From assembly GCF_000002425.4 (NCBI RefSeq), contig NC_037273.1:9436089-9500088 (forward strand): 64,000 nucleotides of DNA. The letters run 5' to 3'. Origin of the DNA: Physcomitrium patens (Eukaryota; Streptophyta; Bryopsida; Funariales; Funariaceae). A program made the translations under genes and the position numbers. Positions 38,201 to 48,150 of the stretch are shown one piece after another (position 1 is the first letter of the stretch; the number at the start of each line of letters is the position of its first letter). Under the pieces are notes generated by a model. That model worked only from the letters and a program-made list of their open reading frames with translations, made no database searches and had not been told where the DNA came from.

Positions 38201-41200
38201 CATTCACATGTAAAAGATCATTCAGGCAACACCAATCAAAAAAATTCAATAAACGAAGGGGATGTACCATGCGTCTTCAAGAGGGCCATAGCAGTTCGAA
38301 ACAACATACTGCGATCTCCTTCATACAAAAGCACGTCCCAGACCCTCAAGACTGCAATACGCCAGATTTGTCGCAGAAACGATCAATTCTTGATATCTGA
38401 TATTGTAGCGGAAAAACGATGAAGCGTAATCGCTTGCTTCGGAAGTCAAAAACCTCTTGACGTGAGAGGCTGAAATTCACATCTAATCAAACTCTATTTA
38501 ACAACTAAAATAATACTCCTTGCGTCACAAATTAAGTTACTAAAGAATCGTGACACAAGTTGGGCAAAAGTCACGTGATAAAAAGTAAAAAATAAATCAA
38601 AAGATGCTAATCATTAACACTAGCACCAAGCTTATGGTGTCATTTCTTTTAAGAAGATACTGTGATAAGAGTGGCAAAGAATGTATTCGACAAGATCGGC
38701 ATGTCATCTAAGAGTCCTCTGGACGCACATATGTGAAGATAATATTTCATTGAGCAAGTCCAGACCAACAGAACTATCTTAAATGAGAGATCATACCGCT
38801 TTCCCAAGGCAGAACGTTCACAAAGATAGAGAGAAACCAGGCGCCACTAAACCACGAAACCTCCACATCTACAGCTTTCAAATGATCCGCTGCGAAGGAA
38901 ACACAGATATCAGCAACTTTGCTATCACAAAATTACAAGGTTATTATTTTATGAACAAAATCAGACAGTTCTTATCGTATGTATAAGGGACATATAAAAC
39001 AATTGACTCACCTAATTCAGGAATGTGATCGAACACTAGTGACGCAAAAACAAGCTGATCTATCTGATCCACAATCACCAAAGTGCAGTGCAATGTCTCC
39101 AAAGTTAGATACAGAGTACCAATAAATTCCATTCGAAAATGGTTGGTTCGTGAAGCTTGTAACATATTAAATGCGAAAAAGAGAACTAACGAGGATAAGG
39201 AAAATCAAAATCAAATTAACAAAAAATAAAATAAAATAAAATAAACTAGAGGAACAAATGAAGAAAACCAGAACAAAAACATGCGGTAACTAGTAGTAGC
39301 GAACCAACCTGCGCTTCAGCCATTTTCTCCGTATAGTAACCTTCAAAATAGCCGTCAATTAATGATGTCAATGTCCTGAACAAGTTGTAATGTCCAGTGC
39401 ACAAATGTTAGCCTTGAACGCTCATCAGGACCTGCAGATTTATAAATGATTCTACGCGCATCATTAAAAGCTAAATCATTCAGAAAGACATAGAACCGCT
39501 TCACGAGTTGATTCGCAGTTTACACAGGAGTTGTCGATGTAAGAAATGGTTTTAGAATATATTACATATAATTGAAAATGATGATACCAGTGAAATCTGT
39601 ATGAAAACGCACCAAAAAGCATCTTCTTCGGGCATTAAAAGAAGCAAGAGGGCAGCAAGAAAATTCATTGCCTGCATTGCAAGCATTTCAACAAGTTTGA
39701 GGGCCATTTTAGAAAGATGCTCATGTGAAGCACACATCCGAGTGTCGTTGGCGAACATAGACAAGACTAAAGTACCTTCGATAACGGAATCAAAGAGAGG
39801 AAACCCACGTCAGCATAATCATTCAATGAACCTCAAAGGCACTCAAGTTGTACTGTGATTGGACATGGCGAAAGTACAGGCACCTGACAGTATCCAACGG
39901 AAGGATTATGTCGTGCATACGCTGTTAGGATACGCCTAAGCTGGCCCAGCCCATCCTCTTTAAGCTGAGGATGACCAGGGAATGTCCTTGATAGATCCTA
40001 TTATCACACCAACACTAACTTAGAAATCTGCATTGGGTTATCAAGTAATTATTCAAAAAACAAGACAAAACAAAACAAAAAAACGAATCCAAATCTAAAT
40101 CCAAGTATCAGCTTCGCAAGCACAATGAAGCACAACCGCAAAGCATGACCAAAGTCCCGGCCAAACATAATTAATGAGAAACATAAGACAAGAGCTACCT
40201 TCTCGATTTGACTAGCCCACTTCTCTAGAGGCCGTGATTTAAATGGAGGAAGCTTGTCCTCGTAGGATGCATCACTAGGCTCGGCACCTTCTGCATCTCT
40301 ACCAAGGCGATCATTGTAGTACCCTTTTACGCGTCGTTGCTTTGCACCCGAAAAAATCTGCCACATCTGTACTCACAAATGTAACACAAACTTCAACACT
40401 CAACATCGAGGTATGGAAAGGATTATTAGAACTAAAAAAAGATATGTAATAATAAAAATAAATCAACACTCTTGCTGAATCAGACCTCGCCTCTCAATCC
40501 TGATGGAACGCCGCCCCACACAAGAGTTCGGAGCTCCTCCGCCCAATGACACGCTCCAATATTACCCCCATCTTGCACACCATATCGTCCTCTACTATCA
40601 GACACTCCATCTTCAAATTCATTGTTCTCCTTTGCTCTTTTCCTCCAGGCCAAAGCCTCCTCAACAACCCACCATCCAGATTCCGCCTCGTCAGTTGCGG
40701 ATTCAGCTCTACCACTGCCACCGGGATCGCTGTACGTTTGAAGGAATTGAACCCAGCAGTCCAACCTTGCAATTTCTTCCAACTGTAACAATCGCATGCC
40801 GGGGGGAAAAGAAAATGTTAATGAAAGGCCTTGGTCCAGTGTTCTCGAGCATAAAACACTAGCGGCGACACTCAAAGACGCACCTCAGACGTTTTCTGGT
40901 GCTTGAGGTATTCCTCCAAATGCTGCGGCCGCACTTTGAAACCAAGTATACTCCTGCAACAATGCACCGACATTTGAGTACAAAGAACACAAGAGGCCCT
41001 TCTTGATTCCAAAAGAGTCGGCGAAAGGACACAAATCCCACAACTACAGGCAACAAATCCCCCGTCCCAGAGCACCACGACGCTCCCATTCACGTACCGA
41101 TCCTCCATTAACCTTTGATCCGAGGTCGGATCCAAGCTCGAATCCGAATTCTTTCTTCCCTTCGGATATATCTTGTCCATTTTCCATTTCTCATTCTTCC

Positions 41201-41273
41201 CCAACAAATTTTTCGCAAAGTCCTTGGCCTTCCCTCTCCTCCCGACCAGGCCAACACGCATTCCAGTCGACAT
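35281..41273 (-). CDS. TBC-domain Rab GTPase-activating protein with C-terminal coiled coil (16 exons, 903 aa)
   Basis: Sixteen exons join in frame on the minus strand with GT/AG borders: 41273-41098, 40953-40884, 40782-40486, 40366-40199, 39997-39884, 39671-39613, 39375-39309, 39063-39012, 38889-38797, 38351-38268, 38049-37403, 37126-37055, 36661-36581, 36294-35954, 35846-35624 and 35448-35281. The N-terminal segment FKVRPQHLEEY matches plant TBC proteins. The TBC domain spans about residues 164-394 and has both catalytic fingers: IxxDxxR at 235-241 and YCQ at 273-275, then MNFLAALLLLLMPEEDAFW and LRVWDVLLYEG. Residues 610-760 form a coiled coil with AVMAES repeats, as in Arabidopsis AT3G55020-type proteins. 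Such proteins stimulate GTP hydrolysis by Rab GTPases in vesicle traffic; the Rab partner is unknown. The chosen ATG is the first after an in-frame stop. The segment 400-609 is divergent and low complexity, and the exon 14 donor is the weakest call. Confidence 0.92.
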
Positions 41274-41885
41274 CGTTACCGCTACTCTCAATCCTCCTCC
41301 TCCTAATCCTTCATCAATCTCTGCGCGTCAATACCAGTCTTCTGCAATCGCTGCTACCAACCCAATACTGTGACAAATCAAGGCGTGCGCACAACCCCAA
41401 TGCCTCAATGCGGGATCCAATTCAACTGGCCTGGCTCGCACGAAGTAGGTCTGCTCCTTACCCTTCGCACTGCGTCAACGAAGCCTCGACGCGGACCAGC
41501 CAAGCTCTAACCAGTGGCTGGATTCCTACTAAGCCCAACGCGTTGGGAGGCATTGATCCCAACAACCCAGAAAAACATAATCAACCCACAAAACAACAAA
41601 CAATATGGTAACGAGTAAAGAATTGGCACCGCGTTGCTGGTGGGGGATGCAGAAATGGGCCACTTGACCCCCTCCCTCATACCGGGGAACTGTATCCCAC
41701 CGCGGCATGCCGGGTATGTCACGCACAGAACCTGGTCTTGTGGAGGCACAAGCTTCCCTTCTCCTTGTTCCGGTTCAAACATGGCATGCGCACTTTCCAT
41801 GCTGAAATTAGTGGTTGTGTGACTTGGTACTTCGTTGGTACTTCCTGCAAACAAGATATTCGAAGTTAGATATAAAAGTGTGAAA
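41274..41885 (-). promoter_or_regulatory. GC-richer region upstream of the TBC gene: 5' UTR and promoter
   Basis: This is the most GC-rich stretch around the gene and ends abruptly at AT-rich DNA near 41885. A long minus-strand ORF (41899-41507) follows an acceptor-like TTTGCAG at about 41849, so an upstream noncoding exon is possible. Its translation, with one hydrophobic stretch, matches nothing I know. Confidence 0.45.
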
Positions 41886-43811
41886 ATTAAAAAAATCATA
41901 AATTTGTTTTAGTTTTAGATTCTTTTATTTAAGTAAAAAAAATGTGAATAAGAATTTTGAATTTGAAACTTTCTTTTTGTTTTAGGAATAGTGACAATTT
42001 GAAAATTTGAATTATTTAGTAGCTTGATTTGGAAAATTCAAACAAAGATGATATATTATAAAAATTCTAATCAAAGAATAATATTTTAAAAACCTATGTG
42101 ATTAGATTGGAGATATGTAGATTTTTAAGAAATTAATACTTTTCATAGGATCTATTTTTAAAAAAGAGATTAGAAACCTAGTTAGTTTTGCAAAAGCTCT
42201 ATTAAAAATAGATTTTTTAAAAATAAATAGTTCGTAAGTGTTTTCATAGATCTTATTAAAAATATATATAAAATGTATGTAATGGTGGCAATTGACTATC
42301 AATTTATTAGTTTTTTTTTATATTTTTTAAATTATTATTAAACGCTTTTTGGATAGATAAATTTATATTAGGTAAAAATAATGAGTTTATTGATTTCTCA
42401 AATTAATATAAATAAATAAAAATTTGGCATAAAAAATATGAAATTAAAAGAATAAAAAATATAATTAAGTATATGTATTAATTCTTTATAAAAGAATTTA
42501 GACTAAATATTGAAAATATAACACATCAAAAATAAATCACATTATTTATTAAAATAATAAATAAAAAAATGATTTAATACATTCACATATTTTAATTGAT
42601 TTAAAAATTTTAAAATTATGTACTTTTTTAAAAAAAATATGAATTTTTAGAAATAATATTTAATAAAATTAAAAATAGTCTTATAATTGATAAATTTAAG
42701 TATCAAAATTATACTTTTTTTAAAGACTTTTTAAAAACATAAGCTTTTTTTCTACAAAATGATTCATTTTGTATAAATTCTATGTTTCCAACTCTATTTT
42801 TGTATCCCATTTTCAACTATTGTCCCTACTTCAATCCATCTAGTTCATCTCAACCCACTCTATGTTCAAACCCTACTCCCATCTCCACCCTCTCCATCTC
42901 CACACTTAATTTTATTCTTGTCTCTAATTTATTATAAGTATGTATAATTTTAAAATATTATAAAATATTAATAAAATATTATTATATTAAAAGTAGAGAT
43001 AGAAGTAGAATTGAAAGGAAGTGCTAGGGTCAAAATGGAGACAATGGTTGAGAATGAAGAATGAGAGGTGTAGAATAGAAAATGATTGGAGATATGGGAC
43101 TTGTACAAAATTAATCATTTAGTGGAAAGGAGGAATGTGGCCTTAACAAGTCATTTTTTTATACATACATCTTCAATATAAAACAATTTAAAATAAAAAC
43201 TTGTTAAAACAATACCTCCTTTTCTACTCCATGATCCATTTTCTAGATGTCTTTTATCTCCAATCCTATTCTCAATCTTTTTTTTTTTGTTCCATATTCT
43301 CTACTCTATTTGTCTTGACTCCACTTCAATCTCATTTTGTTCATCTCTACTATATTGTAGCCTTGACTTCATTCATGTCTTAAAAGTTTGAAACTGAATA
43401 GTTCAATTAGTTATTTATTTTCTTTAATATTCAAATAAAATACCTCTTTGAAATTAATTTATCAAAATTATCTAAAATAAAAAACTTTCACATTTATTTT
43501 TAAAAATAATAAATAATACTTAAATATTTTTTATTTTTTTAATAAAAGAATATATTAAATAATTACAATATAATTTTATGTCTATATTTTTATTTGAATT
43601 AGGTATTTATTATATCTACAATTTTAATTAAAATTCTATGAATTTTAAATAAAATATTTTTATTACACTTGTTTACTTGAAAATTTAAGAAAAAACCAAA
43701 AGAAAAAGAGTCTTGATAGATTCCAAATCTAAAAATGCATTACAATACACAAGCATAAGCAATGGTTAGATGGATTGCTATCTACTTTAAAATCCAAGCC
43801 ATGTAGAGGTA
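41886..43811. other. AT-rich intergenic DNA with a foldback repeat
   Basis: No gene is visible. Apart from the inverted repeat listed separately, it is about 20-25% GC with long A and T runs. Confidence 0.5.
42755..43160. repeat. imperfect inverted repeat, MITE- or foldback-like
   Basis: The left arm (about 42755-42900, starting ACAAAATGATTCATTTTGTA) resembles the reverse complement of the right arm (about 43015-43125, with TTGTACAAAATTAATCATTT). Related pyrimidine-rich phrases recur at 43200-43380, and purine-rich ones at 62880-63060. Ends and target duplication were not resolved. Confidence 0.45.
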
Positions 43812-44285
43812 TGTTAGGGACATAGTCCTTAGACCTTTCTAGAGACAAGTTTCTAGAACCTTCTAGAAAGAAGTCTCTAGAAACTTCCAGAAGATTCCTT
43901 GAATATACTCTTAGAATATTCTTCAAAGATTCCTTAAAGATTCTTTGAAGATTCCCTAAAGATTCCTTTAGAAGGCTCTAGAAGATTCTTAGAATATTCT
44001 AGTAGATTCTAGGAAGTTACTTGAGAAGCTTCCTAGCTCTTGGGTAGTTGCTCGAGAAGCTTCATAGTTCTTGGGAAGCTTCTTGATGCGCTTCCTTAGA
44101 ATCATAGGCCACTAGTATATATAGGAGTCGAGGTTGAAGGGTTCTTCAGTCTCGACAACACATCTCTTGAAGCTCTAGCTCAATTCTCTTGGCGTTGCTC
44201 TTGTACTCATCTGATAATCTAGTTCTTCTCATTTCTTCTTGAACTTCTTGTTTAGATTTCTTGTTTGTATTTTTGGTCCGTGACA
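43812..44285 (+). repeat. 5' LTR with heat-shock-type array, TATA box and transcript-start segment
   Basis: TATATATA begins at 44116. CAGTCTCGACAA (44147-44158) begins 31 nt later and is the exact complement of TTGTCGAGACTG at 44288-44299. Upstream lie two perfect four-unit heat-shock elements (43851-43868 and 43880-43897). Confidence 0.93.
43851..43897 (+). promoter_or_regulatory. heat-shock-element array in the LTR
   Basis: TTCTAGAACCTTCTAGAA (43851-43868) and the GAAnnTTCnnGAAnnTTC block at 43880-43897 each have four contiguous inverted nGAAn units, the consensus bound by heat-shock-factor trimers. More GAATATTC and GAAGATTC pairs follow to about 44010. In the 3' LTR one GAA of the first block is mutated; the second block is intact. 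Binding itself is inferred. Confidence 0.75.
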
Positions 44286-44287
44286 GT

Positions 44288-44299
44288 TTGTCGAGACTG
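44288..44299 (+). promoter_or_regulatory. candidate self-primer binding site
   Basis: TTGTCGAGACTG lies 2 nt after the LTR end and is the perfect 12-nt complement of the predicted RNA 5' end at 44147-44158. This geometry is that of Tf1-type self-priming. Confidence 0.8.
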
Positions 44300-44309
44300 C
44301 CTTTATCTT

Positions 44310-44683
44310 AATATCAGAGCTGAATCCTTCTTGTTTGAGAGCGGATTACTCCTCTTCTTGAAGGTATTCTAGCGCTTTAGGGATTGCGGATTACCTTCCT
44401 TCAAACTGATATTTTCTCAATCACAATATCAGAGCTTAGTTCTTTGAGGCAGAGAGTGGACTACCCCTTTCTTTGGAGATACTTGAGCATTCTAAGGGTT
44501 GCGGATTACCCTCTCTTGGACTGATATTAATTCCTTCTTTTTGTTTAGCATAGCTAGTAAAAAAGACTGTTAACATCGATTTCAGAGCTTTGCCTTCTTA
44601 ATAGAGTGTGGATTACTCCTTTTCTCGAAAGCATTGAGGCATTTTTAGAGGTTGCGGATTACCCTCCTCTAAAACTGAAATCG
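44310..44683 (+). repeat. three tandem leader hairpin units
   Basis: Stem arms are AATATCAG at 44310-44317 with CTGATATT at 44406-44413, AATATCAG at 44425-44432 with CTGATATT at 44521-44528, and CGATTTCAG at 44577-44585 with CTGAAATCG at 44675-44683. Each unit also contains two GCGGATTAC- or GTGGATTAC-type blocks. The third stem differs from the first two on both arms in a pair-preserving way. Confidence 0.8.
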
Positions 44684-44811
44684 TTTAGTATTTTTTTTTT
44701 TTTCTTTCTTTTCTCCGAGTAGGTTTTAGTGACAGATAGTACTACAATTTTCTCCAAGAGACTTAGCAATTTCTTCTTCTCTCAAAATTTTAATCCATCT
44801 ATTCTCTAAAT

Positions 44812-45861
44812 ATGGAAGTAGACCAGGTCATAGAAAGTGCATCTCGACAAGTAGACAATAGAGTGGCAACTCTTGCAGATCTTTAAGCTCTTATGAATAG
44901 TGTACGAAAGGAGATTGCATTTCTTCGCAATCTAAGTAAAGAACCTCAAATTGATCTAGTGACCGAAGAAGCTAGACGCGAAATTCATAGCCTACAACAA
45001 GAGATTATTCGACTGAGAGAAGCAAGACATGTATCATATACGACCCCTATGGATACTTCAAGGATTAGTACGAAAGAACCAAAAGCGAGTATGCCAGACA
45101 AGTTTGACGGAACAAGAGCCAACTTTCGAGGTTTTGTGCAACAAGTACGGCTTTACCTACGCCTATACCCTTCTCGTTATCCGAATGGATTTACCCAGGT
45201 TGCTTTCATAGGTACTCTTCTATCAGGAAATGCTCGCTCTTGGTTTGCTCTACTATTGGAGAAGGATTCTCCAATATTGTATGACCTAGAGGCTTTCATA
45301 GAGAGACTTATTGCTGCGTTTGGAGATAGCGATCGAGAAAGAGTGGCTGAAAGAAAGATACAAAATCTGCGACAAGGATCACGTTCTGCTGCAATCTATG
45401 CTGCAGAATTTCAACAGCTTACATGTGATCTTGATTGAAATGATAAGGCGTTCATGACACGATTTCGATATGGACTGAGAGATGATGTCAAGAAGTTATT
45501 GATCACCATGCGTAAGGCGGATACTTTAGAAGAACTTATATCTCAGGCAATTATTTGTGACAACCGCCTCTTTGAATTACGACAAGAAAGACGATCAGGC
45601 TGGAGAAATGATGGAGCATATGCTACATTTTCAAAAGGTCCAGAGAATCACTCCACAGATCCTGAACCCATGCAAATTGATGCGGTATGTTTCAAACCCC
45701 TCACAGTTGAGGAAAGGAAGCGACGGTTTGAAGAAAACTTGTGTTTATATTGCGGAGAAGCGGGCCATAAAGCTGTAGATTGTCGAAAGAAACAGAAGCC
45801 TCAAACAACAAGACTCAGGAGTACAAGCATGCAGGAAAACAAGGACGCCCAGCCACAATAG
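44812..45861 (+). pseudogene. gag of the outer element (two in-frame stops)
   Basis: The ATG at 44812 opens a gag of about 350 codons, in one frame to the TAG at 45859. Stops occur at 44884 (TAA, from Gln) and 45436 (TGA, probably from Trp). The N-terminal part is coiled-coil-like; the central part is the retrotransposon gag domain (PDKFDGTRANFRGF, then FIGTLLSGNARSWF). A CCHC zinc knuckle ([14 protein letters not shown]) lies near 45740-45780. Its last codons overlap pol in the -1 frame. Confidence 0.9.
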
Positions 45862-45876
45862 GGACCGTGCGGCTGG
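45834..45876 (+). promoter_or_regulatory. candidate -1 frameshift site: GGAAAAC, 8-nt spacer, stem-loop around the gag stop
   Basis: GGAAAAC is at 45834-45840, CCAGCC at 45849-45854 and GGCTGG at 45871-45876. The 16-nt loop contains the gag TAG (45859-45861). After a -1 slip at AAC, reading continues in the pol frame ([13 protein letters not shown]). Placement is identical in the elements at 51.6 kb and 57.4 kb. Confidence 0.7.
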
Positions 45877-47381
45877 ACATCTCAACATCCAAAATTAATC
45901 AAGGTCCCTTTCTCTCAGCTCAACCTTCAGATTGTTTTATGGTACCTTTACATCTGGGTATTCAAGAACTACAAGTCGATGCTTTATTAGACTCGGGTGC
46001 ATCCGCTTGCTTTATAGATGAAGAGTTTGCCAAGCTTCACAATATTTCTCTTGTAAAGAAATTTAAGCCTGTCCATGTAGAAGTCATAGACGGACGACCA
46101 TTGTCTTCGGGCAATGTTATCCATGAAACTAAACCATTGAAGGTAGGTCTTGAAAACCATGAGAGCAATATTGTGTTTAATGTTATGAAGACCCCTTCAT
46201 GTCCTATCATTTTGGGACTATCTTGGCTTGATTGATATAATCCATTGATAGATTGGAAGTTGCGGAAAGTGACATTTCCAACAAACTCCTTGAAGGTGGA
46301 ATCTGCCAAGACAATGTCTAGAAACAAATCCTTGTTTATAGGTGCAAGGGCTTTCATGAAGGAAGATAAGCAAAATACACATCTTGTCATCTTCGCAACT
46401 CTGACTCGAAAAGATGCAACTTCGACTTTGGTTATTCCAAAGCAGTATGAAGAATTCAAAGATGTCTTTGAAAAGAAGAATGCTAATATGCTGCCAGAGC
46501 ATCGACCCTATGACTGTGCCATTGAATTGCAAGAAGGAGCACAACCACTTTTTGGACCAATCTACAATTTATTGCAGACAGAGTTGACTGAGTTGCGGAA
46601 GTACATTGATGAGAATCTAGCCAAGAACTTCATCCGTCATTCGAAGTCGCCAACTGGGGCACCAATCTTATTTGTGAAGAAGAAGGATGGCTCACTACGG
46701 ATGTGTGTGGACTATCGAGGTCTCAACAAGGTGACAAAAAAGAATCGCTATCCACTGCCTTTGATCTCTGGTCTTCTAGAACAACTTGGACGTGCAAGGA
46801 TCTTTACAAAGATTGACCTGAGGGGAGCTTACAACCTAGTGCGAATTAAGGAAGGAGATGAATGGAAGACAGCGTTCCGAACAAGGTATGGCCATTTTGA
46901 ATACAATGTCATGCCATTTGGTCTTACTAATGCTCCAGCGGTCTTTCAACACATGATGAATGACATCTTTCGAGAGTATCTAGACGATTTTGTTGCCATC
47001 TATCTAGATGATGTTTTGATATTTTCTAAGAACGAGGAAGAACATGAGAAGCACGTTCGTCTGGTACTCAAAAAACTACAGGAGCGAGGACTCTATGCCA
47101 AATTGGAGAAGTGCTTATTTCACCAAACTGAGATGGAGTTTTTGGGATTCATCGCGACTACGGAAGGCTTGAAGATGGATCCAAAGAAGGTGGAAGCAAT
47201 CATGACTTGGGAAGTTCCGAAGACAGTTAGGAACGTACAATGTTTTCTTGGATTTGCTAACTACTCTCGGATCTTCATCAAGAATTATTCTCAAGTTGCT
47301 GCCCCCCTCACTCGGTTAACATGTAAGGATAAGCTCGAATGGGGACCTATCGCAGAAAAAGCATTTCAAGATTTGAAGATG

Positions 47382-47911
47382 TGTCAAGGACAAGAACTCG
47401 ATGAAAGCTAAAGAGTAAGTGAGACTTTTCTCAAAAAGAAATAGGACAAAATAGAAATATGTATATTAAGAAAGAAACTGGAATGGCTATTGCCAAAATA
47501 CAAGAAAACTAGAGACCCTTGAAACTAGACTAGAAGCAAGAAAGGAGTTGACAAGAGTGAAGAGGGCTTCACTCTTGCCTCTATATATACTATCTAACTA
47601 GAAGCCACGTGGCGATGTTCTATAAGACCTCCAATATATGTTGACTTTCTAGGCCACATGCCTTTGCTTGCAAGGCAAGTTTTCTATGGATGGACCACGT
47701 AATTAGCTTGTTCTTTAAGCTTCCAACATGCGTGGCACATGGCTAACTTGTTGACCAAGTTTCTAACCTAAAAGTCAACTATAGACTCCTATAAAGTCAA
47801 AGCAGCATCTATGAAGCTTCTAAGAAGCTTCTCTAGAAGATATTACACAATTAACCTACTTTTATATACTTTTATCTATTCATATAGGTAATTATATGTA
47901 TGTCCGTGACA
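47382..47911 (-). repeat. 3' LTR of the minus-strand element
   Basis: On the plus strand it reads TGTCAAGGACAAG to TATGTCCGTGACA. The LTR ends are 11-bp inverted repeats of each other with few mismatches, longer than the TG/CA minimum. Confidence 0.95.
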
Positions 47912-47930
47912 TTACCCCCCCTTCTAGGGA
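47912..47930 (-). other. polypurine tract
   Basis: On the coding strand TCCCTAGAAGGGGGGGTAA directly precedes the LTR. It is the expected plus-strand primer. Confidence 0.85.
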
Positions 47931-47952
47931 CGAGTTCCACGAGGAGCGGTGA

Positions 47953-48122
47953 TTATATATTGAGAAAATCTAATATGCGGCGAATTGTATTTGCTACATA
48001 CTCTGATCTTTGTTCTCTTCGAAGATAGTTGATGGGTCCTCTTAGCCATCGATAGTGTCCCATTCCAGGGCAAGAAGACCACCCTGTTATTTGATCACTG
48101 TTGAGGCCTTCATAACTTCCTC
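47953..48122 (-). pseudogene. third ORF, C-terminal remnant
   Basis: Open sequence encodes GSYEGL, then the conserved block GHYRWLRGPINYLRREQ and a C-terminus ending RILDFLNI before a TAA. Relative to the full-length copy at 18207-18629, about 330 bp is deleted. The deletion removes the N-terminal half and joins this part to the pol 3' flank. Confidence 0.75.
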
Positions 48123-48150
48123 AATCTTGTCTCTTTTATAAGAGAGGTTT

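Noticed and set aside
40503..41611. Plus-strand ORFs opposite the first TBC exons
   Set aside because: Antisense shadows of verified coding exons; Pro/Ser-rich composition typical of such frames.
41507..41899. 131-codon minus-strand ORF with a hydrophobic stretch as a separate gene
   Set aside because: No recognisable family, no clear splice or start context, and it lies in the GC-rich region just upstream of the TBC gene. Kept as possible 5' UTR.
43812..44285. Identity with the heat-activated ONSEN element
   Set aside because: ONSEN is a Copia element; the coding order here is Gypsy with a chromodomain. Only the heat-shock motifs are shared.
44310..44320. ATCAGAGC as the classical tRNA primer site of the young elements
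   Set aside because: It lies about 23 nt after an LTR end that is fixed by the target duplications, is repeated up to three times and pairs within hairpins. The self-complementary site 2 nt after the LTR is a better primer candidate.
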